Assembly (NCBI GenBank): GCA_900767385.1
Contig: CAAFYY010000089.1
Location: forward strand, 1 to 23,572
Direction of reading: 5' to 3'
Source of the DNA: Bacteroidales bacterium
GTDB lineage: Bacteria > Bacteroidota > Bacteroidia > Bacteroidales > Paludibacteraceae
Length of the DNA stretch: 23,572 nucleotides
How positions within the stretch are numbered: position 1 is the first letter of the stretch; each line of letters opens with the position of its first letter. Both the position numbers and the translations under genes were made by a program. A model generated the notes under the pieces. That model was not told the DNA's origin. It ran no database searches and saw only the letters and a program-made list of their open reading frames with translations. Below are positions 7,103 through 13,998 of this stretch, piece after piece.

Positions 7103-7539
7103 AATGTCTTTAATATCTCGTTGCAACCAGTTACGACGTCGCGGTAAGTGGCTTCAAAATCACCAGTGTACCAAGGATCTGCCACTTCGCGGTCTTCGCC
7201 AACAAGGGTCATGAGCATTTGTACACGAGAGGCGTATTCGTCACCGAACATACGGCGTAGATTGCGCAGATTGTTGTGGTCCATGCAATAGATGTGGTCG
7301 TAACGATTGAAATCGTTGCGTGTTATCTGTCGTGCTTCGTGATGAATGAACGGAATATTGTGCAACGAAAGACACCGTTTGGCAGGCGGATAGATATCGT
7401 TGCCAATCTCCTCGGTGCTTGTGGCACAACTGTCAACGATGATATCATTGCGTCCAGTCTCCTTCGCCATGTGACGGAGAATCATCTCTGCCATGACAGA
7501 GCGGCAGATGTTGCCGTGGCAAACAAAGAGAATGTTCAC
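7099..7539 (-). CDS. Low-molecular-weight protein-tyrosine phosphatase
   Basis: The 146-residue cytoplasmic enzyme has the P-loop signature VCHGNICRS at residues 6-14: nucleophile Cys7, Cys12 beside it, and Arg13. The general-acid loop DPWY starts at Asp121. Length and motif spacing fit the LMW-PTP family, which removes phosphate from tyrosine (or arginine) residues. In other bacteria such enzymes often act with tyrosine kinases in polysaccharide export, but no kinase or Wzx/Wzy gene is present here. It follows the PPIase gene by 5 bases and overlaps the next gene by 4 bases. Confidence 0.95.
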   Translation of the reverse strand: MNILFVCHGNICRSVMAEMILRHMAKETGRNDIIVDSCATSTEEIGNDIYPPAKRCLSLHNIPFIHHEARQITRNDFNRYDHIYCMDHNNLRNLRRMFGDEYASRVQMLMTLVGEDREVADPWYTGDFEATYRDVVTGCNEILKTL

Positions 7540-7544
7540 GCGGA

Positions 7545-8285
7545 TTATTCTACAATGGTGGTACTGAGAATCTTGATGTCTTCTTTTGGACGGTCACCAC
7601 GTTGTGTTGAAGAGTTTTGAATCTTCTCTACAACGTTCATGCCCTCCTCTACCTCACCGAAGACGGTGTATTGACCGTCAAGGTGTGGCGTGCCGCCAAC
7701 GGTGGTATAGAGTTCCATCTGCTCTTGTGTCAAACCGATGTCTTGTTTCTTGGCTTCTGCCTCTGATTCTTTGATGAGACGTTCTTGCAATTCCATCAAG
7801 CCTGCTTGATTGCGGTCTTTGCGGAGTTGGAGAATCTCAGCGCGGTGCTGTGATGCCAATGTAGAGAAAATCTGTTGTGTGGCTTGCATCTGCAACTGTT
7901 TGTTGAGTTGCTGAATCTGCGACGGTTTGTAGATTTGTCCCCATACAATATAGAATTGGCTGCCGCTGCTCTCGCGTTCAGGATTTACTTCGTCGCCTTG
8001 ACGGGCAGCAGCCAAAGCACCACGTTTGTGGAAGAGATTAGGGAGAATCTCTGCTTGCACGTTGTAGCCTGGACCGCCCATGCCGAGCATCTTGCTGCTT
8101 GGTGCGTTCTTGCTGTCAGGATCGCCGCCTTGAATCATGAAGTCCTTGATGACACGATGGAAAAGGGTGTCAACATAGAATCCTTCCTTGACGAGGCGAA
8201 TGAAATTGTCGCGATGAAATGGGGTTTCGTCGTAGAGACGAACGATGATATTGCCTAAAGAGGTCTCAATATTTACTTTTGTCAT
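7545..8285 (-). CDS. Cyclophilin-type peptidyl-prolyl isomerase with helical insertion
   Basis: This 246-residue protein has no signal peptide, so it should be cytoplasmic. Cyclophilin hallmarks are FHRVIKDFMIQGGDP (42-56), with the catalytic Arg at 44, SGSQFYIVWG (107-116) and DGQYTVFGEVEEGMNVVEKI near 210-229. Single-domain bacterial cyclophilins have about 165 residues. The excess is a Gln/Lys/Glu-rich helical insertion of about 80 residues (about 117-200) between the SQFYI strand and the HLDGQYTVFG strand. It is the first gene of the operon with the tyrosine phosphatase and has its own -7 element. Confidence 0.93.
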   Translation of the reverse strand: MTKVNIETSLGNIIVRLYDETPFHRDNFIRLVKEGFYVDTLFHRVIKDFMIQGGDPDSKNAPSSKMLGMGGPGYNVQAEILPNLFHKRGALAAARQGDEVNPERESSGSQFYIVWGQIYKPSQIQQLNKQLQMQATQQIFSTLASQHRAEILQLRKDRNQAGLMELQERLIKESEAEAKKQDIGLTQEQMELYTTVGGTPHLDGQYTVFGEVEEGMNVVEKIQNSSTQRGDRPKEDIKILSTTIVE

Positions 8286-8306
8286 AGTTGTAGAATTATT
8301 ACGTCA

Positions 8307-8314
8307 CAAAGATA
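8307..8314 (-). promoter_or_regulatory. -7 element of the PPIase operon
   Basis: TATCTTTG on the minus strand matches TAnnTTTG, 21 bases before the ATG at 8285. A good -33 TTG is not seen. It separates the operon from the structured RNA upstream. Confidence 0.6.
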
Positions 8315-8344
8315 GCGATAATTTCTGAACTGCGACATACTATA

Positions 8345-8384
8345 TATAAACAAACAACCTCAAGCTCGGTGAAGAACTTGAGGT
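8345..8384 (-). terminator. Terminator of the candidate small RNA
   Basis: On the minus strand ACCTCAAG pairs with CTTGAGGT, extended by GA/TC pairs past one mismatch. It is followed by TTGTTTGTTTATATATA. It lies upstream of the separate PPIase promoter, so it ends an RNA started further upstream rather than the PPIase operon. Confidence 0.72.
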
Positions 8385-8484
8385 CGAAACATTGTGAATT
8401 GCGACGGCTGCCGGAGATTTCCTGTAAACGTGTTGGAGTTACCTCCCCTGCTCGTCAGCACCACAATAATGTGCAAACGTTTAC
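8345..8484 (-). ncRNA. Candidate free-standing structured small RNA
   Basis: A complete promoter (8489-8521) predicts a start near 8484, exactly where an 8-bp closing stem begins: GTAAACGT (8484-8477) pairs with ACGTTTAC (8431-8424). Inside it are three hairpins in tandem, each with a 4-bp stem and 4-base loop: CACA/TGTG (8473-8462), TGCT/AGCA with loop GACG (8460-8449), and GGAG/CTCC with a GNRA-type GTAA loop (8446-8435). A linker with CGG/CCG follows. The RNA ends in an 8-bp terminator hairpin, ACCTCAAG/CTTGAGGT (8384-8357), and a T-rich tail. No ORF with coding character lies in it. I do not recognise a known family; it lacks the SRP RNA core CCGGAAGGAAGCAGC. Confidence 0.55.
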
Positions 8485-8488
8485 GATG

Positions 8489-8521
8489 CAAAAGTAGCCC
8501 TACTTAAGCACTTATTCCAAA
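8489..8521 (-). promoter_or_regulatory. Full Bacteroidetes promoter of the small RNA
   Basis: On the minus strand TTTG (8521-8518), a 21-base spacer and TACTTTTG (8496-8489) match the Bacteroidetes sigma consensus in both boxes and in spacing. No gene starts within 200 bases downstream, so the product is best explained as an RNA. Confidence 0.68.
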
Positions 8522-8711
8522 CATTTTTCAAAGTTTTTTTCTGAGTCCATATACGTTTCCCGATGAAATGAGGGTTTTTGAGCGATTTTTTCTGTTGTTT
8601 TTGAGGGTTAAAATCATGTTTCATGGGATTAAAACCGCCGTTTTGCCCTCCAAAAGATGCACAAATCAACCATAAAAAAGTCATTTTTTGATCTCTCTAA
8701 GGGGAAAACGT
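8522..8711. other. AT-rich intergenic stretch without a gene
   Basis: A 67-codon open frame on the minus strand (8481-8684) covers this area but overlaps the small-RNA promoter and has no coding character: low complexity, rich in Lys, Asn and Phe. I see no other gene, only runs of A and T. It may belong to a dispersed intergenic family. Confidence 0.4.
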
Positions 8712-8746
8712 AAAAAAAACCGCTGCAGAATTGTTGACTGCAACGG
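8712..8746 (-). terminator. Rho-independent terminator of the His-rich GTPase gene
   Basis: CCGcTGCAG (8720-8728) pairs with CTGCAaCGG (8738-8746) with one internal mismatch. On the minus strand a run of eight T residues (8719-8712) follows. It lies 25 bases after the stop codon at 8772. Confidence 0.88.
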
Positions 8747-8771
8747 CTTTATACTGATAATTAAAGAGTTT

Positions 8772-10091
8772 CTATTTTACAAGGCAATTATCCAATGCTT
8801 TGATGATAGCCTCTTTGTTCATGTTTTTTCCGATGAAAACGAGCTTTTGCATCTTATCGCCATAGACGGCATCCCAATCTTTGAGAATGGATGGATCGTT
8901 GGCAATCATGGCATCCAATTCGTTTTGAGGAGCGGTGACAAGCCAGAGACCAGACTCAACGAGTTTTTTCTGTATGCCTGCTTGCTCAAACATGTATGAC
9001 ATGTCAGGATTCTGCTTGAAATAGCAGATACCTTTGGTGCGGATTACGCTGCGGTCCAACTGACGAAGAGCAAAGTCTTCGAAGAGTCCCATATCGAAAG
9101 CATCGCGACGATAGTAAACAAATGTACCGATGCCATACTCCTCTACCTCGCCACCATCGTGGTGATGATGGTGATGATGGTGGTGGTGACCATGTTCCTC
9201 ATGTTCATGCTCTTCATCTTCATCATGGTGGTGGTGATGTTCGTGTCCTTCCTCCTCGCACTCATGACAATGTTCTTCGTCGTGATCATGATGGTGATGA
9301 TGCTCGTGCTCATCGTGCTCATCATGAATACCGTGTGCTTCACGTTCCTCTTTATCTGTCACTTCGCGTTCAAACTCCTGAACCCAAGTCGAAGACAATG
9401 TGGTCTTTGTAAAGTCGAACAGTTGGGTGTCAAGCAACTCTGACAAATCCACCTTGGCGTAGTTGGATTCAATGATTTTGGCGTTAGGCTGGATAGCTTT
9501 GATGATTTGTTTGATTTCTGCCAACTCCTCTGGTTTCACCTCGTCCACTTTGTTGAGGACGATGACGTTGCAGAATTCAATCTGTTGGATAATCAGGTTC
9601 TCGATATCTTCCTCATCGTGTTCTGCTCGCAAGGCAACACCATTGGCAAATTCGCTTTGCAAACGGAGTGCGTCAACAACGGTAGTCACGCAGTCGAGAC
9701 GGCAAATCTCAAATCCAAACTCCTGACGACTTGCATGTTGAACGGCTACCAAAGTTTGAGCGATTGGCTCTGGTTCACAAATACCGCTGGCTTCGATGAC
9801 GATATAATCGAAAGCATGTGTTGAGACGATTTCCTCAACTTGCTTAATCAAATCGGTCTTCAAAGTGCAGCAGATACAACCATTTTGAAGCGCAACGAGT
9901 GAATCGTCGGATTGTCCAACGATACCACCTTTCTGAATCAGGTCGGCGTCGATATTCACCTCGCCGATATCATTGACAATGACCGCAAACTTAATGCCTC
10001 TCTCGTTGGAAAGGATATGGTTGACAAGTGTGGTCTTTCCGCTACCGAGATAACCTGTAAGCAGCAGAACAGGAATTGGCTGTTTATTCAT
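8772..10091 (-). CDS. COG0523 (CobW/ZNG-like) metal-handling GTPase with His-rich linker
   Basis: The 439-residue protein has Walker A GYLGSGKTT (13-21), metal-binding CxCC as GCICC (71-75), EASG (100-103) and NKVD (180-183), which define the G3E GTPase family COG0523. These GTPases deliver zinc, cobalt or another metal to client proteins in the cytoplasm. Residues 253-312 form a linker with 31 His among 60 residues plus many Asp/Glu and two Cys, including a run of ten His, probably a metal reservoir. A normal CobW C-terminal domain follows (about 320-439). No cobalamin genes are nearby, so a zinc-related role is more likely than CobW proper. It has its own -7 box and terminator. Confidence 0.93.
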   Translation of the reverse strand: MNKQPIPVLLLTGYLGSGKTTLVNHILSNERGIKFAVIVNDIGEVNIDADLIQKGGIVGQSDDSLVALQNGCICCTLKTDLIKQVEEIVSTHAFDYIVIEASGICEPEPIAQTLVAVQHASRQEFGFEICRLDCVTTVVDALRLQSEFANGVALRAEHDEEDIENLIIQQIEFCNVIVLNKVDEVKPEELAEIKQIIKAIQPNAKIIESNYAKVDLSELLDTQLFDFTKTTLSSTWVQEFEREVTDKEEREAHGIHDEHDEHEHHHHHDHDEEHCHECEEEGHEHHHHHDEDEEHEHEEHGHHHHHHHHHHDGGEVEEYGIGTFVYYRRDAFDMGLFEDFALRQLDRSVIRTKGICYFKQNPDMSYMFEQAGIQKKLVESGLWLVTAPQNELDAMIANDPSILKDWDAVYGDKMQKLVFIGKNMNKEAIIKALDNCLVK

Positions 10092-10134
10092 ATTCAGTGA
10101 TTTATAAAGTCTTGTATTGTTTATTTTCTTTCTA

Positions 10135-10142
10135 CAAAGTTA
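10135..10142 (-). promoter_or_regulatory. -7 element of the His-rich GTPase gene
   Basis: TAACTTTG on the minus strand fits TAnnTTTG and lies 43 bases before the ATG at 10091. No clear -33 box and no recognisable zinc-repressor palindrome are seen. Confidence 0.5.
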
Positions 10143-10179
10143 CTTATAATTATTGATTTCGTGCCAATGTGCAGTAGAT

Positions 10180-10662
10180 TTATTTCAACAACAGACTATC
10201 TTCGTGATGATATTGTTCGTTTTTGATAATTGTGTAGGCGCGATAGATTTGTTCGGCAAGTATGATACGCACCAGTTGATGAGGAAATGTCAGTTTTGAC
10301 AGTGAAAACAGTGAATTGGCACGGTCATAGACCTCTTGCGAAAAACCGTAGGCACCGCCGATGACCAAAACCAGACGCTTTACGGAATTTTGCTTTTGCT
10401 CAATCCATCGTGCAAATTTCATAGAGGTATATTCGGTGCCTTTGTCATCCAAAAGTACGACGTAATCTTCTGGTTTTATCTGGTTCAGAATCAGTTTGCC
10501 TTCCTCGTCACGTTGCTGTGCCATTTGCTTCGCTGTCGTCTTGGTGAACACCATAGACACCTCCGTCGGAACGTAGTGTTTGATGCGTTCTGTATAGGCT
10601 TCAAACATCTGCGAAATTGTGGGATTGGCCATCTTGCCCACCATAAGTATCATTAACTTCAT
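10180..10662 (-). CDS. rlmH: 23S rRNA (pseudouridine-1915 N3)-methyltransferase RlmH
   Basis: The length of 160 residues is normal for this SPOUT enzyme, which methylates pseudouridine 1915 in helix 69 of 23S rRNA using S-adenosylmethionine. Diagnostic parts are LDDKGTEYTSMKFA (71-84), the AdoMet-binding knot VLVIGGAYGFSQEV (98-111) and LSKLTFPHQLVRIILAEQIYRA (121-142), ending in NEQYHHE. It is divergent from nadC, with 159 bases between starts. The next gene in the same direction begins 88 bases past its stop and has its own -7 box. Confidence 0.97.
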   Translation of the reverse strand: MKLMILMVGKMANPTISQMFEAYTERIKHYVPTEVSMVFTKTTAKQMAQQRDEEGKLILNQIKPEDYVVLLDDKGTEYTSMKFARWIEQKQNSVKRLVLVIGGAYGFSQEVYDRANSLFSLSKLTFPHQLVRIILAEQIYRAYTIIKNEQYHHEDSLLLK

Positions 10663-10669
10663 ATTATTA

Positions 10670-10700
10670 TTGTGTATTCAATAAAAAATCGCTATCTTTG
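10670..10700 (+). promoter_or_regulatory. Promoter of the nadC operon
   Basis: TTG (10670-10672), 20 bases, then TATCTTTG (10693-10700) is a very good Bacteroidetes promoter. It implies a leader of about 115 bases before the nadC ATG at 10822. It lies right against the rlmH start. Confidence 0.72.
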
Positions 10701-10741
10701 CCACAAATTGCATAAGTTGCACTGCAAAGGTCGCAAAAATT

Positions 10742-10755
10742 TCCCGATGTCGGGA
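10742..10755. promoter_or_regulatory. Inverted repeat in the rlmH-nadC divergent region
   Basis: TCCCGA, TG, TCGGGA is a perfect 6+2+6 inverted repeat in otherwise AT-rich sequence. It lies in the expected nadC leader and upstream of rlmH, so it could be an operator or an RNA hairpin. No known regulator motif is matched. Confidence 0.35.
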
Positions 10756-10821
10756 TACTTTTTCTAAACTTTGTGTAACTTGTTGTAATAGAATGAATAA
10801 TAGTAAGAATATAAACTCTAA

Positions 10822-11682
10822 ATGAAGAACAATAAGATGAATGCTTATTCATTGGAAGAACAAATAAAACTGTGGTTTGCCGAAGATATTGCAGATGGCG
10901 ACCACTCTACACTCTCTTGTATCCCTGCTGACGCCATGGGTTGTTCCCAACTCATTGTGAAAGAAGATGGTATTATTGCAGGCATTGAAGTGGCAAAAAC
11001 CGTCTTCCGCATGTTCGATCCGGAATTGAAGATGGAACAATTCCTTCATGATGGCGACAGCGTGAAAGTGGGCGACATCGCCTTCAAGGTGACTGGCAAG
11101 AAACAGAGTTTGCTCCAAACAGAACGTCTGATGCTCAATATCATGCAACGGATGAGCGGCATCGCAACCAAGACTGCAGAATACGTTGCTTTGATTCAAG
11201 ACACAGAGGCTAAAGTGCTCGACACACGCAAGACAACACCTGGTTTGCGTCTCTTGGAGAAGATGGCTGTGGCAATTGGCGGCGGTTGCAATCACCGTAT
11301 GGGACTTTACGACATGATTATGTTGAAAGACAATCACATCGATTTTGCTGGTGGCATTGAGAAAGCGATTGACCGTGCACGTGCCTACTGCAAAGAAAAA
11401 GGCAAAGATCTCAAGATTGAGATTGAAGTGCGCAACTTCGAAGAGTTGGACCGTGTGTTGAATCATGGTGGCGTAGACCGCATCATGTTGGACAACTTCA
11501 CACCAGAGAATACCGCCAAAGCAGTGAAAATCATCGACCACCGCTATGAAGTGGAATCATCAGGCGGCATCACGATGTCTACGCTTCACGACTATGCAGT
11601 AACAGGTGTTGACTTCATCTCCGTAGGCGCTCTGACACACTCCGTCAAAAGTCTCGACATGAGTTTTAAGGCTGTGAAATAA
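10822..11682 (+). CDS. nadC: Nicotinate-nucleotide pyrophosphorylase (carboxylating)
   Basis: The 286-residue cytoplasmic enzyme makes nicotinate mononucleotide from quinolinate and PRPP, a step of de novo NAD synthesis. Motifs are LDTRKTTPGLR (133-143), the HRMGLYD segment (158-164), KDNH (169-172), and VEVSSGGI-like VESSGGI before a GVDFISVGALTHS phosphate-binding end. Length is typical. nadA and nadB are not in the window. It is the first gene of a long plus-strand run; the next ATG follows the TAA directly with no gap. Confidence 0.97.
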   Translation: MKNNKMNAYSLEEQIKLWFAEDIADGDHSTLSCIPADAMGCSQLIVKEDGIIAGIEVAKTVFRMFDPELKMEQFLHDGDSVKVGDIAFKVTGKKQSLLQTERLMLNIMQRMSGIATKTAEYVALIQDTEAKVLDTRKTTPGLRLLEKMAVAIGGGCNHRMGLYDMIMLKDNHIDFAGGIEKAIDRARAYCKEKGKDLKIEIEVRNFEELDRVLNHGGVDRIMLDNFTPENTAKAVKIIDHRYEVESSGGITMSTLHDYAVTGVDFISVGALTHSVKSLDMSFKAVK

Positions 11683-12087
11683 ATGATACAACGCGACTAT
11701 CTCCTGGCAATCATTGAGGATTTTTTTCGTGCTTTGGCTTTGGTGTTGGAACGGATCATCAAAAAAGGTGGCAAGAAAGAGGATGTCGAGAAAGATATCG
11801 ACAAACTCTATTTCAAGTTCTTGGAAAACAACCGCACCTACTTCTTGACCAACAACCTACAAGATACTATCAGGGCATTTAGTGATCCCACCAAGGTTAA
11901 AATGCAGAAGGAAATCCTTGCCGAACTGCTCTATCAGGAGTTGAAAGTGTTCGATTACAACATTGACAAGAAAAAAGTTGCAACAGATTTGTTGAACCTT
12001 TACGATGACATCGATCAAACCGACCAGACCGTTTCCTTCGAGCGCGAGACTCGCCGTCAGGAAGTTCGTATGTGGTTGGAACAATAA
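11683..12087 (+). CDS. Conserved helical protein of unknown function
   Basis: The 134-residue, highly charged and probably all-helical protein has no signal peptide. Its opening, IQRDYLLAIIEDFFRALALVLERIIKKG, followed by Lys/Asp-rich helices, somewhat resembles the DUF6483 type of small proteins, but this is only an impression. The gene abuts nadC (stop at 11680-11682, start at 11683), so the two are likely translationally coupled. A cytoplasmic place is expected. The function is unknown. Confidence 0.75.
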   Translation: MIQRDYLLAIIEDFFRALALVLERIIKKGGKKEDVEKDIDKLYFKFLENNRTYFLTNNLQDTIRAFSDPTKVKMQKEILAELLYQELKVFDYNIDKKKVATDLLNLYDDIDQTDQTVSFERETRRQEVRMWLEQ

Positions 12088-12108
12088 TATTAGTAAATCA
12101 AAAGCAAT

Positions 12109-13986
12109 ATGCTAAAATCAAAATATAGATGGTTGCTCATGGCAATCCTTCTCGTGGCCCACTCAACCACGCTATTTTCACAAGAAAATAAAACCAAGAC
12201 AGATGCCGCCCCTGCGATATCCAATCCTTTGGATGCTGCGTCTTTCAAATTTGCAGTGATTGCCGACATTCACATTACTCCAGGCAACACCACCGATTTA
12301 ATGAGTATCACAAAGGATATTGCCCAACAGGAAGGCATCGCCTTTGTTCTTGTTATGGGCGACGTAGCCAACAACGGCGACCTCCAGTCGATGAAAGAGG
12401 CTAAGCAGGTTTTGGACAAGATGAAACTGCCCTATTATGCTGTTCCTGGCAACCATGACTGCAAACTCAACGGTGTGGGCGACGCCTACTTCAAGGAAGT
12501 ATTTGGCGACACTCGCTTCCGCCTTCTTTGTAATGGCAACCTCTTTCTTGGAGTCAACACTGCAGAATTGCGTGGCGGTGATGCCCATATCACTCCAGAG
12601 GATTTAGAATGGATTAAGAAACAGTTGAAAAACTCGTCCAAGAAGATGCCGCTTTATTTCATTGCTCATCATCCGCTTCAATCTCCAGACTGCGACAACT
12701 GGTATCTCTTGACAGAAGTGCTCCGCCGTCGTAATCTTCAGGCAGTTATCTGCGGTCATTATCACCAGAATCTCGTCTTAGAGAACGATAACATCCCTAA
12801 CATTGTCTGTGGCACCATGCAAAGCAAGAACAAGCCTTTGGCTTCATACACCCTCTGCGCTATGACCAACGACAGTCTCCATTTCTTCAATAAAAGAATC
12901 GGAGAAACAGCCGAACAATGGACTGCAATTCCTAAAGGTGAGATGTTCTATAGCGAAGGCAATGTGAAACTACGTCCTAACTTCACCATCAACAAAGAAT
13001 ATAAGAAAGTCTACGAGCGTTGGATTGCCAATGTTGATGGTGCCCTCTATGGTCCTGCAGTAAGCATCGCCCCAAATATCTACGTTGCTTCTCACAACGG
13101 TCTCGTTAGCTGTCTGAACAACCAGAAAGGCTCTAAGGTATGGGAGTACAACACCTTCGGCTCCATGCTCTGCTCTGTGGTGGCCAACACTCAGTATGTT
13201 GTTGCTGCCAATCTCAACCATCACCTCTATGTCCTCAATGCTCAAAACGGTTCGTTGGCTTGGGAGCAGACCTTGAAACAACCTCTCGGTGCAACACCTG
13301 TCATCTACAATGATTTGGTAGTTGTTGCCTGCAATGACGGAAGTGTCAAAGCCTTTGAACTCGCCAACGGCAACAAAAAATGGGAAATCATGGAGATTAT
13401 GGGTAATGTGGAACGACTTACCCTCTCAAATAATAAACTATTGTTCACCACTTGGAATGGCGACGTCTATTGTCTGGATGCTGCCAATGGTGCAAAATTG
13501 TGGTCTCGTCAGTTGGGTGTCTCCAGTCGTATCGGCAGCAACAACATCGTTGCTAACGCTGATGCTGCCTTCCTCAATTGCAACGGCAAGATCCTTGGTT
13601 TGGATCTGAAATCCGGCAAGACCACCATGGAAACAGAAAGACTCAATACTGTTGGCTCATTGTCTTTGAGCGACAATATGTTGTATGCGCTTTGCGCCAA
13701 CGACTCTGTCGTTGCCTTTGAGATTCTACCGACTGCCATCCAACAGAAATGGAAGAGTCAAACTTTCTTGGGTGAGACCAAGACCACACAGGCTCCAATA
13801 GAGTACAACGGCACACTCGTCGTTGCCAACAAAAATGGCGAACTCACCGCTCTGAATGCTGCAGATGGTGCACTCATCTGGCGTCATAAATTGGGCAACT
13901 CACTCATCCATATTGTTCCGGCAGCTAACAAGACATGGTATCTCACCACCTCAAATGGTGAAGTTGCCCTCTTGATTCAAGAATAA
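12109..13986 (+). CDS. Secreted metallophosphoesterase fused to a PQQ-like beta-propeller
   Basis: The 625-residue protein has a signal peptide ending near SQE at 24-26. The calcineurin-like phosphoesterase domain shows all metal ligands: ADIH (52-55), GDVANNG (84-90), GNHD (114-117), AHHPL (186-190) and GHYH (216-219). From about 300 to the end there are repeated blades of the type GSLAWEQTL, NGAKLWSRQL and DGALIWRHKLG, as in PQQ/quinoprotein-type propellers (also BamB-like). It probably acts in the periplasm on a phosphoester whose identity is unknown. The gap is 21 bases from the preceding gene and 12 to the next. Confidence 0.9.
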   Translation: MLKSKYRWLLMAILLVAHSTTLFSQENKTKTDAAPAISNPLDAASFKFAVIADIHITPGNTTDLMSITKDIAQQEGIAFVLVMGDVANNGDLQSMKEAKQVLDKMKLPYYAVPGNHDCKLNGVGDAYFKEVFGDTRFRLLCNGNLFLGVNTAELRGGDAHITPEDLEWIKKQLKNSSKKMPLYFIAHHPLQSPDCDNWYLLTEVLRRRNLQAVICGHYHQNLVLENDNIPNIVCGTMQSKNKPLASYTLCAMTNDSLHFFNKRIGETAEQWTAIPKGEMFYSEGNVKLRPNFTINKEYKKVYERWIANVDGALYGPAVSIAPNIYVASHNGLVSCLNNQKGSKVWEYNTFGSMLCSVVANTQYVVAANLNHHLYVLNAQNGSLAWEQTLKQPLGATPVIYNDLVVVACNDGSVKAFELANGNKKWEIMEIMGNVERLTLSNNKLLFTTWNGDVYCLDAANGAKLWSRQLGVSSRIGSNNIVANADAAFLNCNGKILGLDLKSGKTTMETERLNTVGSLSLSDNMLYALCANDSVVAFEILPTAIQQKWKSQTFLGETKTTQAPIEYNGTLVVANKNGELTALNAADGALIWRHKLGNSLIHIVPAANKTWYLTTSNGEVALLIQE

Positions 13987-13998
13987 AACGTTGTATCT

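Noticed and set aside
8424..8484. Hammerhead-ribozyme-like core CTGACGAG with a later GAAA in the structured RNA
   Set aside because: The parts that should form stems I and II around these bases do not pair, so the match is probably chance.
8424..8484. SRP (4.5S) RNA reading, because of a GNRA-capped GGAG/CTCC hairpin next to CAGG
   Set aside because: The nearly invariant CCGGAAGGAAGCAGC core is absent.
9122..9443. Plus-strand frames rich in Met, Val and His opposite the GTPase gene
   Set aside because: They are the complement of the CAT/CAC-rich His linker and have no independent support.
8772..10091. Cobalamin synthesis protein CobW proper
   Set aside because: No cob genes are nearby and the His-rich linker favours a general metal chaperone role within COG0523.
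10849..11541. Long minus-strand open frame of 230 codons opposite nadC
   Set aside because: nadC on the plus strand has full family motifs; the antisense product is His/Cys/Phe-rich without any recognisable feature.
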